A program made the translations under genes and the position numbers. Shown one piece after another: positions 18,101 to 22,988 of a stretch of 64,000 bases of DNA (position 1 is its first letter; each line of letters opens with the position of its first letter). The stretch comes from Myxococcus landrumus (GTDB lineage: Bacteria > Myxococcota > Myxococcia > Myxococcales > Myxococcaceae). The stretch is from contig NZ_CP071091.1 in NCBI RefSeq assembly GCF_017301635.1, forward strand, positions 4,724,001 through 4,788,000, read 5' to 3'. The notes below the pieces were generated by a model, which saw nothing but the letters and a program-made list of their open reading frames with translations, had not been told where the DNA came from and did not search any database.

Positions 18101-18610
18101 CTGGAGGCGCAAGGTGAGCAGGTGGAGCTGCTGGCACTGGTGGACACGCTGACGTCGGCGCTCATCGGCGATTCCATGCCCTCGCAGACGCAAGGGCCGG
18201 TGCTGGGGCTGGCCGCGGAGCTGGGTGTCCTCGACGCATCCGTGCCTGGGATTCTGGAGGGTCTGTCACCCGAGGCGCAGTGGGAGTGGCTGGCCGAACA
18301 GGGCCGCGCCCGGGGGCAGCTCTCCGTGCACATGCGCGCGGCGGACCTCCAGCGGATGTGGAAGGTGCTCGGCGAGGTCCTCACGCCGCAGGCCGCGAAG
18401 TGGACCATCACGGCCCCTCGCGACGTGCGCCCGCTCATCGTCCGCAGCACGACCACGCTGACGGAGTTTGGCGACGAGGCGCTGGGGTGGACCCATTACA
18501 TTCCACGGGACCGGCTCGACCTGGAGAGTCTCACCGGCCAGCACGCCGACCTGCTGCGCGCGCCCCGCGTCGAGGAGCTGGCGCGACTGCTCCTCCAGCG
18601 GGTGAAGTGA
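3146..18610 (+). CDS. five-module non-ribosomal peptide synthetase with terminal thioesterase
   Basis: 5154 residues. Domain order with approximate residues: A1 45-540, PCP1 570-635, C1 660-1090, A2 1100-1600, PCP2 1615-1680, C2 1710-2150, A3 2160-2650, PCP3 2665-2735, C3 2755-3195, A4 3210-3715, PCP4 3730-3800, C4 3815-4265, A5 4270-4780, PCP5 4800-4870, TE 4890-5150. Each A domain has the SGSTG-x-PKG loop. The carriers have GGHS (GGDS in PCP5). The C domains have HHxxxDG, except C4 which reads SHLVCDG. The TE has GFSYG with a distal TGQH histidine. There is no starter C, epimerase, methyltransferase or MbtH-like gene. Hand-read specificity residues: A1 DALWLGGVF (Val-like); A2 DMEVVGAVC, A3 DIESVGTLC and A5 DAESAGVIT (Glu at position 239, as in some Lys codes); A4 DIWGIGSDA (unassigned). 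The product is therefore a pentapeptide, possibly cationic. An alternative ATG at 3230 has a better ribosome-binding site. Confidence 0.97.
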   Translation: MTSPSAPHGSGLSLPLDPKPGAPAQVRPMEPENPSATPTRLAESDRRRVLVEWNATVSDYPRDATLPEVFARVVTRFADKVAVEFGEQHLTYRELDARANALAARLRQSGVDTDVRVGLAVERSLDLIVAVVAIVKAGGAYVPLDVSYPWERLVAMMEDARPRVLLTSRALASRLPGEDLPRVMVDEGAQTLEPAPPSRAWPDSLAYVGFTSGSTGRPKGVGTTHQGVLRNQLGGNYARFGPDETLLLLTPISFDASTLEIWGALLNGGRLVVMPPGAPSLKELARVIREARVTTLWLTAALFSQVVEEHLELLRPIKQLLSGGDAVSPAHVRRVVDTLNLPVTNGYGPTEATVFATTFTATQAAQAAESMPIGRPIGNVRAYVLDADGAPVAPGVVGELYLGGEGLARGYMEQPALTAERFLPDPFTGIAGARMYRTGDLVRWRDDGVLDIIGRADQQVKIRGFRIELAEVEAALRALPSVRDAAVVAQARAHTDKQLVAHVVAAPGQQLDSRALRAALRDRLPEFMVPSVVVVRESLPLTHHNKVDRRALATQPLPHHEEGSPASAEHAPRGHVEELLTQLVGQVLGIQDVARDATFHDLGGHSLSATRLISRIRRTFAVDLPLTPSFAARTVVELARDITERTHAPLPWDSEPTRLPDEAPRRVSASQERMWFIHQLQPGLRAYLHPEAVELRGPLDVAALEESLQHLLRRHLALRTLVVSHEGQPVPRLHPVPERVLQVEEAPGALPWARLREEANRLFDLEQGPLYRFHLFRIAPEHHVLQLVMHHLVMDGMSLDILFRELGLLLAAPTGQRRALLPEPALTFSDFVAWQRAPQGASREDADLEYWARQLAGAPSRLSLPTRRPRPNVVSDRGAVTPRQRLSPELRQSLGAVCQRYQVTPFMVLHAAFAVLLHRYSGQDELCVGTPVSGRTHPAADDLVGLFINTVVLRTRVEERASFVDLLTHVRTTSLEAVAHQHAPFERVVEKLLPERVPGESPLFQVMFDMSRLEHPLASAFPAHAPRTLHLSPEASAFDLQLTVYKVEEEYELFFRYRTELFDEASLQRMAAHYLQLLDHALQSPEVPLRRHTLHSKDELQHVLRDFNATWRPFDEEATLATLLQSAVARTPDAVALVTPDTTLTFSSLHARASLLASHLAALGAGPERVVGLCLERSADSVVALLAIQLSGAACLPLDPSHPVARRTSLLRASGARLLISRPALFDGASLDLTFVQPGDEAQPHAPRLPPQPPRPDSLAYVLYTSGSTGEPKGVELTHRNLVHCFASFDAHYDTAPGSTWAASSSLSFDMHLEELLYSLSRGARVVLRPVGPLHLGRDILQHGITHIVITPSSLAAAFDEPGAPELLRRLRVVVTGGEALTDALVRQWAFTNTRIVNAYGPTETSVCVAIEHCDAHHPVSLGKPLDRSQLYILDETLQPQPVGVPGELFVGGEGVGRGYRARADLTAERFIPDAFSAVPGARLYRTGDRVRWNEDGTLSFLGRTDFQLKVRGVRVELEEVEAALLRLDGIRQAAVIARPSVREVELVAFFVSETPSPDLRALRKALARLLPEAMVPSRLCPLDALPTNTSGKVDRKALAALPLEPTSDTPVLAEPPRGPAEELLALLFRQVLDVEQVHRSSDFFSLGGHSLRATRLVARIRQSFGVELPLATLFATPTLEALARVLSSPSMEQAEPLPAPTRRRADEPLLPAPAQERLWFIHQLQPSLRAYHIPEALELRGPLDVAAMESSLRLLLERHASLRGVFVPDDGRPVPRLLPLPTEVLQREDLASTGEDPSARLQARMREEARRAFSLAEGPLYRFRLFRLAPEHHVLLLVLHHILVDGVSVELLLRELAHAYSALSQHREPALPAVTLTQADAAMWQRSPAVRAQEDVHLDYWKQQLAGAPTSLSLPLDRPRPAARGDEGAFATPHKLSPAMTRALAELCQEHHVTPFMALYASFAALLHRYSAQDELCVGVPVSGRAHPAVDDVVGLFINTVVLRTRVRASTSFTELLSHVRATALEAFTHQHAPFERVVEALQVERTLHQTPLFQVLFDLNRMNRAWDGQVAEGLTPRTLFVDNGTSQFDLSLSVSETATGFELYLQYDTQLFTASSAERMLSHYVRLLEHALETPTLPVGALSLLSAEERQQVVRDFNAAPRSLEGEATLASLLLASAERTPDALALVSPEGSFTFAQLFAQASRLAAHLTALGAGPEHVVGLCLERSADCVVSLLAIHLSGSACLPLEPAHPSARRASLLRKSGACLIVSRPSLFDGTPLDLPLVQPEDASTNDAPLATPVPARMDHLAYVLYTSGSTGEPKGVELTQRNLFHCFAALDARYDTGPGATWAASSSLSFDIHFEELLYSLTRGARVVMRPVGPLNLGRDIVQHGITHVSLTPSGLAAAFEEPGAPEALRRLHVLVSGGEVLPDALVRQLAFTDTRLINTYGPIETTLCVTASEDAPERPVSLGTPLEHCQLYVLDDSLQPVPIGVPGEVFIAGPSLARAYRSSPHLTAERFLPNPFSAIPGARLYRTGDIARWLHDGSLGFIGRADFQLKVRGVRVELGEVEAALLLLPGVRHCAVIPRLAPPLTELVAFVVPDAPSLDLASLRASLARLLPAAMLPSHFVLIDALPLSSSGKVDRNALSALPLPAATEASFSPPVGHTEELLALLFTQVLGLDSLSRDSDFFSLGGHSLSATRLVSRIRHAFNVDLSLSAFFSSPSIAALAPLIESRRLASLPQLSSPSPQPLDAPLQPTFAQERLWFLHQWLPGLRAYLIPEALELRGPLDVEALDSALRLLLERHDTLRVHFVPEEDRPTLRLGAVPAQVLHIEEVTSPQGAAPAIPWDRLREESRRLFPLTQGPLYHFRLFRLGAEHHVLLLVLHHILVDGLSLDLLLRELAQACSALHEGRSPDLAPIALSQADVAAWQRLPAVRVHEEAHLDYWKQQLAGAPSLLSLPLDKPRPPVLGDAGALSSVRRLPAALTQALTRLCRQQQVTPFMVLHAAFAALLQRYSGQDELCVGVPVSGRTHPAVDDVVGLFINTVALRSQFTPGLTFTDLLSQVRTTALEAFSHQAAPFERVIQALQVERGTDHMPLVQVMFDMGRELTSPLDGAFPHLTAHRLLVDNKTSPFDLTLGATQVADGFEFAVTYSTDLFEPATVERLLTHYLQLLEGALLAPGTAVVRLPLLTGDEVHEALHQGRPAPAAPPETCVHDDFVAQARRVPERIALAFEGGQWTYGALEEWTRRAAHRLVSQGVGQDLLVAAFGSRDESFVRAVLAIHRAGGAHLPLDARLPPARVAQLLTESPLPFILATGDSAGRLAEVLSLVPAHLRPQVLTLDALEQADLAPLGHRTSPEALAYVVFTSGSTGAPKGVMVHHRGLRNHILGMVDGLRLREDDVIAQTAALSFDISVWQMLGALTLGATTLLISDESVRDPQRLATELALHGATVVGLVPSMIRTLLEDSTANAIALPRLRCMITGGESMPPSVCRAWFERHPGVPLAPSYGAAECSDASTLHWLEAAPEGSTVSIGVPKRAMEVHVLDDALQPVPPGVVGEFYLGGVGVGRGYRHRPELTAERFIPHPFSETPGARLYRTGDLGRRRVDGCLEFLTRADFQVKVRGVRIELAEVEAALSALPSVRACAVTVREFRPGEKELVAWVVTPGQESPAALREALSQKLPSAMLPTRFVPLTTLPLNANGKVDRRALSLQPVPAMAELEGEPPRGPLEELVARLFRTVLGVEQVWRDSDFFALGGHSLSATRVVSLARKELGVQLPLSTLFTQPTVSRFAHAIDKAPRLEVAPTRSPSATTGPQLASRVQERLWYALQLPDAPPYVLNLAFVLEGSLQEAALEAALAATLERNQTLRTVFVHEHGALHVHVRPVGDSVLERVDLSHLSPEAALAATHAAVSRQDQQPFDVARGPLHRFELLRLDASGTRHALLLAVSHLVCDGLGLRVFMEEVGAAYRAALDGEQPLLAPAALQYADLVPSQRGEQADRQEAASLESWKQALANAPPVLDLPVDFPRRAPALNANMRTTRVALNASLGAALQEVARRERVSTFTTVLALVQSWLHRLSGQGHVVVASPFSGRTLPETERMVGYFANVLPLCTDVTGNPSFQTLLRRVQDVVSHATAHQEVTFKSISDAVAKEGPRTAPALAQALVMLDTSGAFRLDQLSVTELDTEGVIPAYDVVVSLIQDARGALGGILAFDSALFTPESRERMARSFEQWVHACLRTPEVPLSRLSMLSDRQRAEVLAALDGGPQEIPTGACIHTLFEAQVLRTPEAPAVAHGATTWSYAELNARANLLARQLVELGLLPEERVGVVMQPSTQAMAVLLGILKAGGAYVPLDADWPEARKRAVLERANIQRLWVDDEVWEEHAWLVPHVAVPLCPVSPPRDVGPGPRRVPDAQVAYIVFTSGSTGEPKGVMVEHRSVVNHNLAIVKRFGLRAGDRMLQFAPLTFDAAAEDLYPPLVVGATVVLRNGLVPAHAMTPYLEETGITLISLPPTYIEEWIRQMESSGQRLPRRLRLLAPGGDVLKRETYDAWVRVGGEHAPWVNVYGPTECTITSATCDIPGAEGLGTADTFPIGRPIPGVRIYLLDDDLAPVLPGQPGGVYIGGAALSRGYLGAPHATAERFIPDPFRETPGARMYRTGDLARLLPDGRLRFLGRADHQVKIRGFRIELAEIETCLRRFAGVEEAVVLALTTAAGVQSLRAYVQAPATVKAESLREQLAAQLPSYMVPASFVVLEKLPINANGKVDRQALRDVQEPPPQAPREEPQGAPSTQRPFRSSLEMVLHRLWKEVLEQPGVDVDDDFFTVGGDSILAMRLLARLEEEFGLPLPLAVLFQNPVLRDSADAIQDYLREESVRSCVVQLASRDIPPTAAPLFLFHGGDGEVHHYRELVPLLEPRFYCHGIQAPETLTPDRPLASFEERVATYARDIRAAQAHGPYRLVGFSYGGYPALGVAAHLEAQGEQVELLALVDTLTSALIGDSMPSQTQGPVLGLAAELGVLDASVPGILEGLSPEAQWEWLAEQGRARGQLSVHMRAADLQRMWKVLGEVLTPQAAKWTITAPRDVRPLIVRSTTTLTEFGDEALGWTHYIPRDRLDLESLTGQHADLLRAPRVEELARLLLQRVK

Positions 18611-18635
18611 GGCGAGGGAGGGACCGCTTCGCGCG

Positions 18636-19415
18636 TCAGCGGAAGCGCCCCTCCAGCCACGTCTTGGTGAACATGTTCGGGCTCAGGGGCTGCAACGTCA
18701 CGTTGTCGTAGCGCACGGTGAACTGCGAGCCCGAGGCCTCTTCGACCTCCAGCACTTCCTTGTACGGATAGACGACCTTGCCCGCCGCGGGGTCCTTCAC
18801 CGCTTGATAGCTGCGAATGATGTCCGTGCGCAGGACGCGGCCCGAGGGCGCGTACCCCACGCGCTTGACGATGTTGAAGGACGGGTCAACCCAGATGCGC
18901 AGTTGGAGATAGGACGGCTGGGCGCCTTCCTTCGCGGTGAGGTGGAGCTTCCGGAAGGCGACGCCCTTGACGACATCCTCGCCCTCATCCTTCGCGTCGT
19001 AATTCTCCGCGAGCCGGGAGCGGTCGAAGTCCTCCTCGCAGGACACCGTGCTGATGATGTTTCCGCGCTGGGTCGTCCGCTGCCACTGCCCCGTCGAGGG
19101 CTCGTACTCCCAGAGGTTGCGCCCCATGCGCAGGTACCCGCCGCCGGCCAGGTGGCGCGGCTTGGTGACGTAGATGAGCAGGTCCCGGGTCGTGTCGCGC
19201 CGGTAGACCTCCAGCTCAATGAGGTTCTCCGTCCCGTCCTTGCGCAGCTCCCGAAGCCGCACCGTCCCCCGGTAGTCACTCTGGAAGGACATGCGCTCGT
19301 CGATGAGACGCAGGACCTCCTCCGGAGACGGCTTCGTCGCGGGGTCGGCCCCCGCCAGCGCGGGAGAAACAAGCAGGGCGAGGACGGGCAGGATGCGGAG
19401 CGTCGATGCGAGCAT
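18636..19415 (-). CDS. LolA-like outer-membrane lipoprotein-sorting family protein
   Basis: 259 residues starting with an uncleaved-lipid type signal peptide (MLASTLRILPVLALLVSPALA), so a soluble periplasmic protein. The body has the LolA/LolB-type half-barrel pattern of alternating strands, with LWEYEPSTGQWQR and the late strand VDPSFNIVKRV typical of the lipoprotein-sorting family often found beside FtsX or RND exporters. The start ATG overlaps the upstream permease stop (TGATG), so it is co-translated with the two permeases. It ends 25 bp from the convergent NRPS stop. Likely role: shuttling a hydrophobic cargo from the permeases across the periplasm. The cargo (lipoprotein, lipid or NRPS product) is unknown. 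Confidence 0.85.
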   Translation of the reverse strand: MLASTLRILPVLALLVSPALAGADPATKPSPEEVLRLIDERMSFQSDYRGTVRLRELRKDGTENLIELEVYRRDTTRDLLIYVTKPRHLAGGGYLRMGRNLWEYEPSTGQWQRTTQRGNIISTVSCEEDFDRSRLAENYDAKDEGEDVVKGVAFRKLHLTAKEGAQPSYLQLRIWVDPSFNIVKRVGYAPSGRVLRTDIIRSYQAVKDPAAGKVVYPYKEVLEVEEASGSQFTVRYDNVTLQPLSPNMFTKTWLEGRFR

Positions 19416-20728
19416 CACAGCGACTCCATGGCGGAACGAGGGGACAGCCAGGCAGCTCGGAGCGAGGGTACCAACACCGCGAGCGACGCACAGAACGTGA
19501 CGAGCACCACGGCGACCACCGCACTCCCCAAGCTGGGCGAGAGCGGCAGGTGGGGACTGAAGAAGAAGTCGACCAGCGGCCCCGGAAGGGGAACGGCGTC
19601 GCGCAGCAACACACACGCGCCCAGCGCCGCCGCGGCTCCGCACACCGAGCCCACCGCCCCCAACAGCAGGCCCTCCGTCATGAAGAGCACCGCCACCAGC
19701 GGACGCTGCAACCCCATGGCGCGCAGGGTCCCAATCTCCCGCGTCCGCTCACGCACCGCGACACTCTGCGCCATGAAGAGCCCCACCACGACCACCGCGA
19801 GCACGATGAGGCCCAGCACCACCGTCAGCGCCCCCAGCCCATCCGTGATGAAGCGCAAGAACCAGGACTCATCCTCCCACGTGGAGACGTCCAGCCGCTG
19901 CCCTCGCCAGCCCTCGCGCAACATCGGAGCGAGCTTGTCGCCATAGGCCTTGTTCAACGCGGGCAGCACCTCGAAGCCCGCGGTGCGCAACGCCTGTCGC
20001 CACGTATCTCCCACGGCGTTCGGGTCCCGTCCCCCGCTGGCGTCGGTGAGACACTCGAGCTGCAACACTCCGGCGGCGCCGGCGCGATAGCCCTGCAGCT
20101 CCCCCAGGGTGGCGTTCGAGATGAGGATGCCCGACGAGCTCCCCAGCAGCCCCGCGCCCTGCATGATGGCCACCACCTCCACGTCCAGCGCGTTGCGCCG
20201 CAGCGTCCCGATCGACTCCGTGAAGAGCGTGGCCATGTCGCCCACGCCCACCTTCAGGCGCTCGGCCATGGCCGTGGAGAGCACGATGGTCCTGGGCCGG
20301 GCGAGCGCGCCGAGCTGCCCCTCCTTCATGAGGATGGCGTCGAGCGCCTGCTTCTCGGCGGCCACGTCCAATGAGACGAGGAAGGAGGAGTAGCGCCTGC
20401 GGGCCACACCGACCGTGGCGCGGCCGCGTCCCCGCTCGCGCAGGTGGCAGCCCTCGGGAACGAGCGGGGTGATGACCTCGCGCACCCGCCCCGAGGCCCC
20501 CATCACCGGGGCCACGCTGTCGGGATGGACCTTGAAGTAGCCCCCGACGTTGACCTCGCCACTCAGGAACGTGGTGGTGGCCTGTCGATGCGCGGAGGCC
20601 ACCCCCGCCGTCAGGGCCATCGACATCACCAACACGCCACTGGCCCCGGCCACCACCAGGAACAACAACAGCGCCCGCTCACGGTGGGCGCGGAGGTTCC
20701 GCAACGCCATCTGGAACAAGACGAACAT
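19415..20728 (-). CDS. FtsX/MacB-type ABC transporter permease (437 residues)
   Basis: One N-terminal membrane segment (about residues 20-42), a periplasmic domain of roughly 240 residues, then three C-terminal segments from about residue 290, with the FtsX signature region RTREIGTLRAMG between the first and second. This is the 1+3 topology of LolC/LolE and MacB permeases. It begins four bases after the stop of the larger permease, with its GGAGG inside that gene's last codons, and it overlaps the LolA-like gene by one base. No ATPase is encoded with it. The two permeases probably form a heterodimer like LolC-LolE. Confidence 0.88.
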   Translation of the reverse strand: MFVLFQMALRNLRAHRERALLLFLVVAGASGVLVMSMALTAGVASAHRQATTTFLSGEVNVGGYFKVHPDSVAPVMGASGRVREVITPLVPEGCHLRERGRGRATVGVARRRYSSFLVSLDVAAEKQALDAILMKEGQLGALARPRTIVLSTAMAERLKVGVGDMATLFTESIGTLRRNALDVEVVAIMQGAGLLGSSSGILISNATLGELQGYRAGAAGVLQLECLTDASGGRDPNAVGDTWRQALRTAGFEVLPALNKAYGDKLAPMLREGWRGQRLDVSTWEDESWFLRFITDGLGALTVVLGLIVLAVVVVGLFMAQSVAVRERTREIGTLRAMGLQRPLVAVLFMTEGLLLGAVGSVCGAAAALGACVLLRDAVPLPGPLVDFFFSPHLPLSPSLGSAVVAVVLVTFCASLAVLVPSLRAAWLSPRSAMESL

Positions 20729-20732
20729 GGCG

Positions 20733-22796
20733 TCAGTCCTCCCTCTTCAGCATCGCCACGATGGGAGAGACCTTGCCGCCGCGCCATGCGGGCACCAGGG
20801 CCGCGGCCACCACGACCGCGAGCACCCCCACGCCAATCCCCACCACGCCTCCAGCGGTCAGCCGCGGCTTCAACACCGTGCCTCCCATGAAGAACTGGAG
20901 CGACTCATCCTGAATCCCCACGCCGTCTCCCACGAGCAGCGCGAGCACCGCCGCCCCCAACCCCAACCCCACGCCCGCACCCACCACGCCCAGCACCAGC
21001 CCCTCGGTCAGGAGCACCTGGAAGACCTGCCACCGCTGCATGCCCAGCGCACGCATCGTCCCGACCTCGCCCACGCGCTCCCGCGCCAGCAGCAACAGCG
21101 TGGAGGCGGAGACCAACACGATGAAGAGCGACATCAGCGCGGCGACGGCCAGCAACACCACGCGCGCGATGCCAACGCCTCCCGCCAGCAGCCCTCCCGC
21201 CACGGACCAGTCCACCGTGGCCAGCGGGAGCCCTTCCTGTGAGGCCATGGCGTCGATGCGAGCCGCCACCGCCTCCGGCTCCGCGTCCGGCGCCAGCACC
21301 AGCGCGGCCTGGAGCACGCTGACGCCCCGCTGCTCGACGGCCGTGAAGTGCTCGGGCCACGCCTCCGGGGACGTCGGGACAGGCGCCTCCGGGCTCACGG
21401 GCGTCACCGGCGCCGCCTCCGCCTCGACGACCCCCGCCGGCTGGAGCGCGAGGTCTCCCGTCACCAGCGGCTGGGCCATTCCCAGCGACTCCACGTCCCG
21501 GCGGACCTCCGCCACCTCGGAGGAGATGCGTCGCCCCGAGAGGTACCTCGCCGTCACCAGGTCCATCAGCCCCAGCGTGTTCACCCGGCTGGCGTCTCCG
21601 CCGAGCCCCCGGAAGCGGAACGTGCCCCACACCTTCACCGGCACGTTGATGCGGCCGAACGCCCCTTCCGTGCCCATCACGACCAACGTGTCCCCAGGCC
21701 GGACCCGGTACAAGGGGAGCAACGGCGCCAGCTCTCGCTGGAACTGCTCGTAGCGCGCGTCGAAGTTCTCGTCGGTCAGCGTGAGGAACTCGCGCAGCAG
21801 CACGTCCAACGCGCCGTCATGTCCCAGGAGCTTCGCGAGCACCGCGACCAGGGAGCGGGAGCGCTCCGCGTCGAGCCTCGCCAGCAGGTCTGGCAGCTCC
21901 GTCAGGCAGCGTGCCGCCCGGGTGCGCAGCGCTTCGTCCTGGGCGAAGGTGGCCCCCGACTTCCGCTCGCGTTGGACCTCGTCGAGTATTGCCGCGACGG
22001 GAATCTTGAAGTGCTGCTCGTAGAGCCCCTGCCCCAGCAGCAGGCCGCGTTGTCCAGGGGGCGGCAGGCTTCCGCTGACCAGCTCGAAGCGAGGAAAGGC
22101 GCGGGGAAACTGCTCCAGGTCCGAGGCCACGTACTCCATACCCGTCGACTCGCCCTCTCCCACCTGCCGGGCGACGCGGTTCTCCAGGTACTCCAGCACC
22201 TCCAGGGGCGCGGCGCGGAAGCGGGCCCAGAACTCGGGCGTCCCGACTTCTTCCAACGCCCGCTGGTCCTCGCGCGCCTCCGCCTCGCCCAGGAACGAGA
22301 AGGCCTCCGCGCGGCGGCCGTCATCGCGCACGACTTCCTTCAGCGTCTGCTCCAGCTCCGCCGCCAGCCGCCCCAGCCGTGCATCACGCGACGCGGAGGC
22401 CGGCTCGCGAGCCACGGAGCGCACCACCGCCAGCTTTTCATCCAGGTAGTTGCCCCGAAACACCGAGCTCCACCCCACCTCCATGGGGACCACCTCGCGC
22501 ACGCCCTCCACGGTCTTCAGGCGCGCCTCGATGGAGGAGAACTCCGGCAGGGGCTGGAGCTCCGGCGGGTCACCGTGGTCCATCACCACCGTGGGCTTGC
22601 CTTCAGACTTGGAGTGATAGAGCTGGAGGTGCCCCGTCCCACTCTCGATGAGGCTGTGCCGGGTCCCCTCCTCGATGCCGGCCAGGAAGGCGAACCCCAG
22701 GGTGAGCAGGGTCGCGCTCCCCGCCGCGAGGAGGCCGACCACCCAACTTCGGGGCCGGGCCCGGACGCTCTGGAAAGCTAACGACACGAATGTCAC
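20733..22796 (-). CDS. large FtsX-type ABC transporter permease (687 residues)
   Basis: Same 1+3 membrane layout as its downstream partner, but with a periplasmic domain of about 480 residues between segment 1 (about 18-38) and the C-terminal segments (from about 545). The cytoplasmic loop reads RERVGEVGTMRALGMQ, as expected for FtsX-type permeases. The start is GTG with AGGAG seven bases upstream. It is the first gene of the permease-permease-LolA operon. Its extra-long periplasmic domain is unusual beside LolC/E (about 400 residues in total) and may bind cargo or the LolA-like protein. It lacks an adjacent LolD/MacB-type ATPase. Confidence 0.86.
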   Translation of the reverse strand: MTFVSLAFQSVRARPRSWVVGLLAAGSATLLTLGFAFLAGIEEGTRHSLIESGTGHLQLYHSKSEGKPTVVMDHGDPPELQPLPEFSSIEARLKTVEGVREVVPMEVGWSSVFRGNYLDEKLAVVRSVAREPASASRDARLGRLAAELEQTLKEVVRDDGRRAEAFSFLGEAEAREDQRALEEVGTPEFWARFRAAPLEVLEYLENRVARQVGEGESTGMEYVASDLEQFPRAFPRFELVSGSLPPPGQRGLLLGQGLYEQHFKIPVAAILDEVQRERKSGATFAQDEALRTRAARCLTELPDLLARLDAERSRSLVAVLAKLLGHDGALDVLLREFLTLTDENFDARYEQFQRELAPLLPLYRVRPGDTLVVMGTEGAFGRINVPVKVWGTFRFRGLGGDASRVNTLGLMDLVTARYLSGRRISSEVAEVRRDVESLGMAQPLVTGDLALQPAGVVEAEAAPVTPVSPEAPVPTSPEAWPEHFTAVEQRGVSVLQAALVLAPDAEPEAVAARIDAMASQEGLPLATVDWSVAGGLLAGGVGIARVVLLAVAALMSLFIVLVSASTLLLLARERVGEVGTMRALGMQRWQVFQVLLTEGLVLGVVGAGVGLGLGAAVLALLVGDGVGIQDESLQFFMGGTVLKPRLTAGGVVGIGVGVLAVVVAAALVPAWRGGKVSPIVAMLKRED

Positions 22797-22898
22797 GGAA
22801 GGCTCCTCGCGCTGCGGTCACGGCGGTGGACACTCCTGAAGACACAGGGAGTCACCCGCGGGCGCGCTCGACATGCATCCAAGGTGACCTCGACGATA

Positions 22899-22930
22899 GA
22901 GAAGCCCCCTGGGGAAGGGCAAGGCTTCTC
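22899..22930. promoter_or_regulatory. 8-bp inverted repeat in divergent promoter region
   Basis: Arms GAGAAGCC and GGCTTCTC are 16 bases apart, with a shorter CCCT/AGGG pairing nested inside. The element lies in the 192-bp gap between the divergent permease operon (start 22796) and the methyltransferase (start 22989). It may be an operator serving either side, or a leader hairpin of the methyltransferase mRNA. Confidence 0.45.
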
Positions 22931-22988
22931 ACCCGGGGTTGCGTGACAACGCCTCACGGATGAAGCTGCCCTCTCCCCGGAGAGCCCC

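Noticed and set aside
15656..18193. 845-codon open frame on the minus strand inside the NRPS
   Set aside because: Antisense shadow of the NRPS caused by high GC at third codon positions; no domain, no ribosome-binding site, and the plus strand has unmistakable A-PCP-TE motifs.
18625..18647. CGCTTC/GAAGCG inverted repeat between the NRPS and LolA-like stops
   Set aside because: Only six base pairs with an 11-base loop and no U-run; not strong enough to call a terminator.
19416..19643. 76-codon extension of the LolA-like gene
   Set aside because: It overlaps the permease and lacks the signal peptide that starts at 19415.
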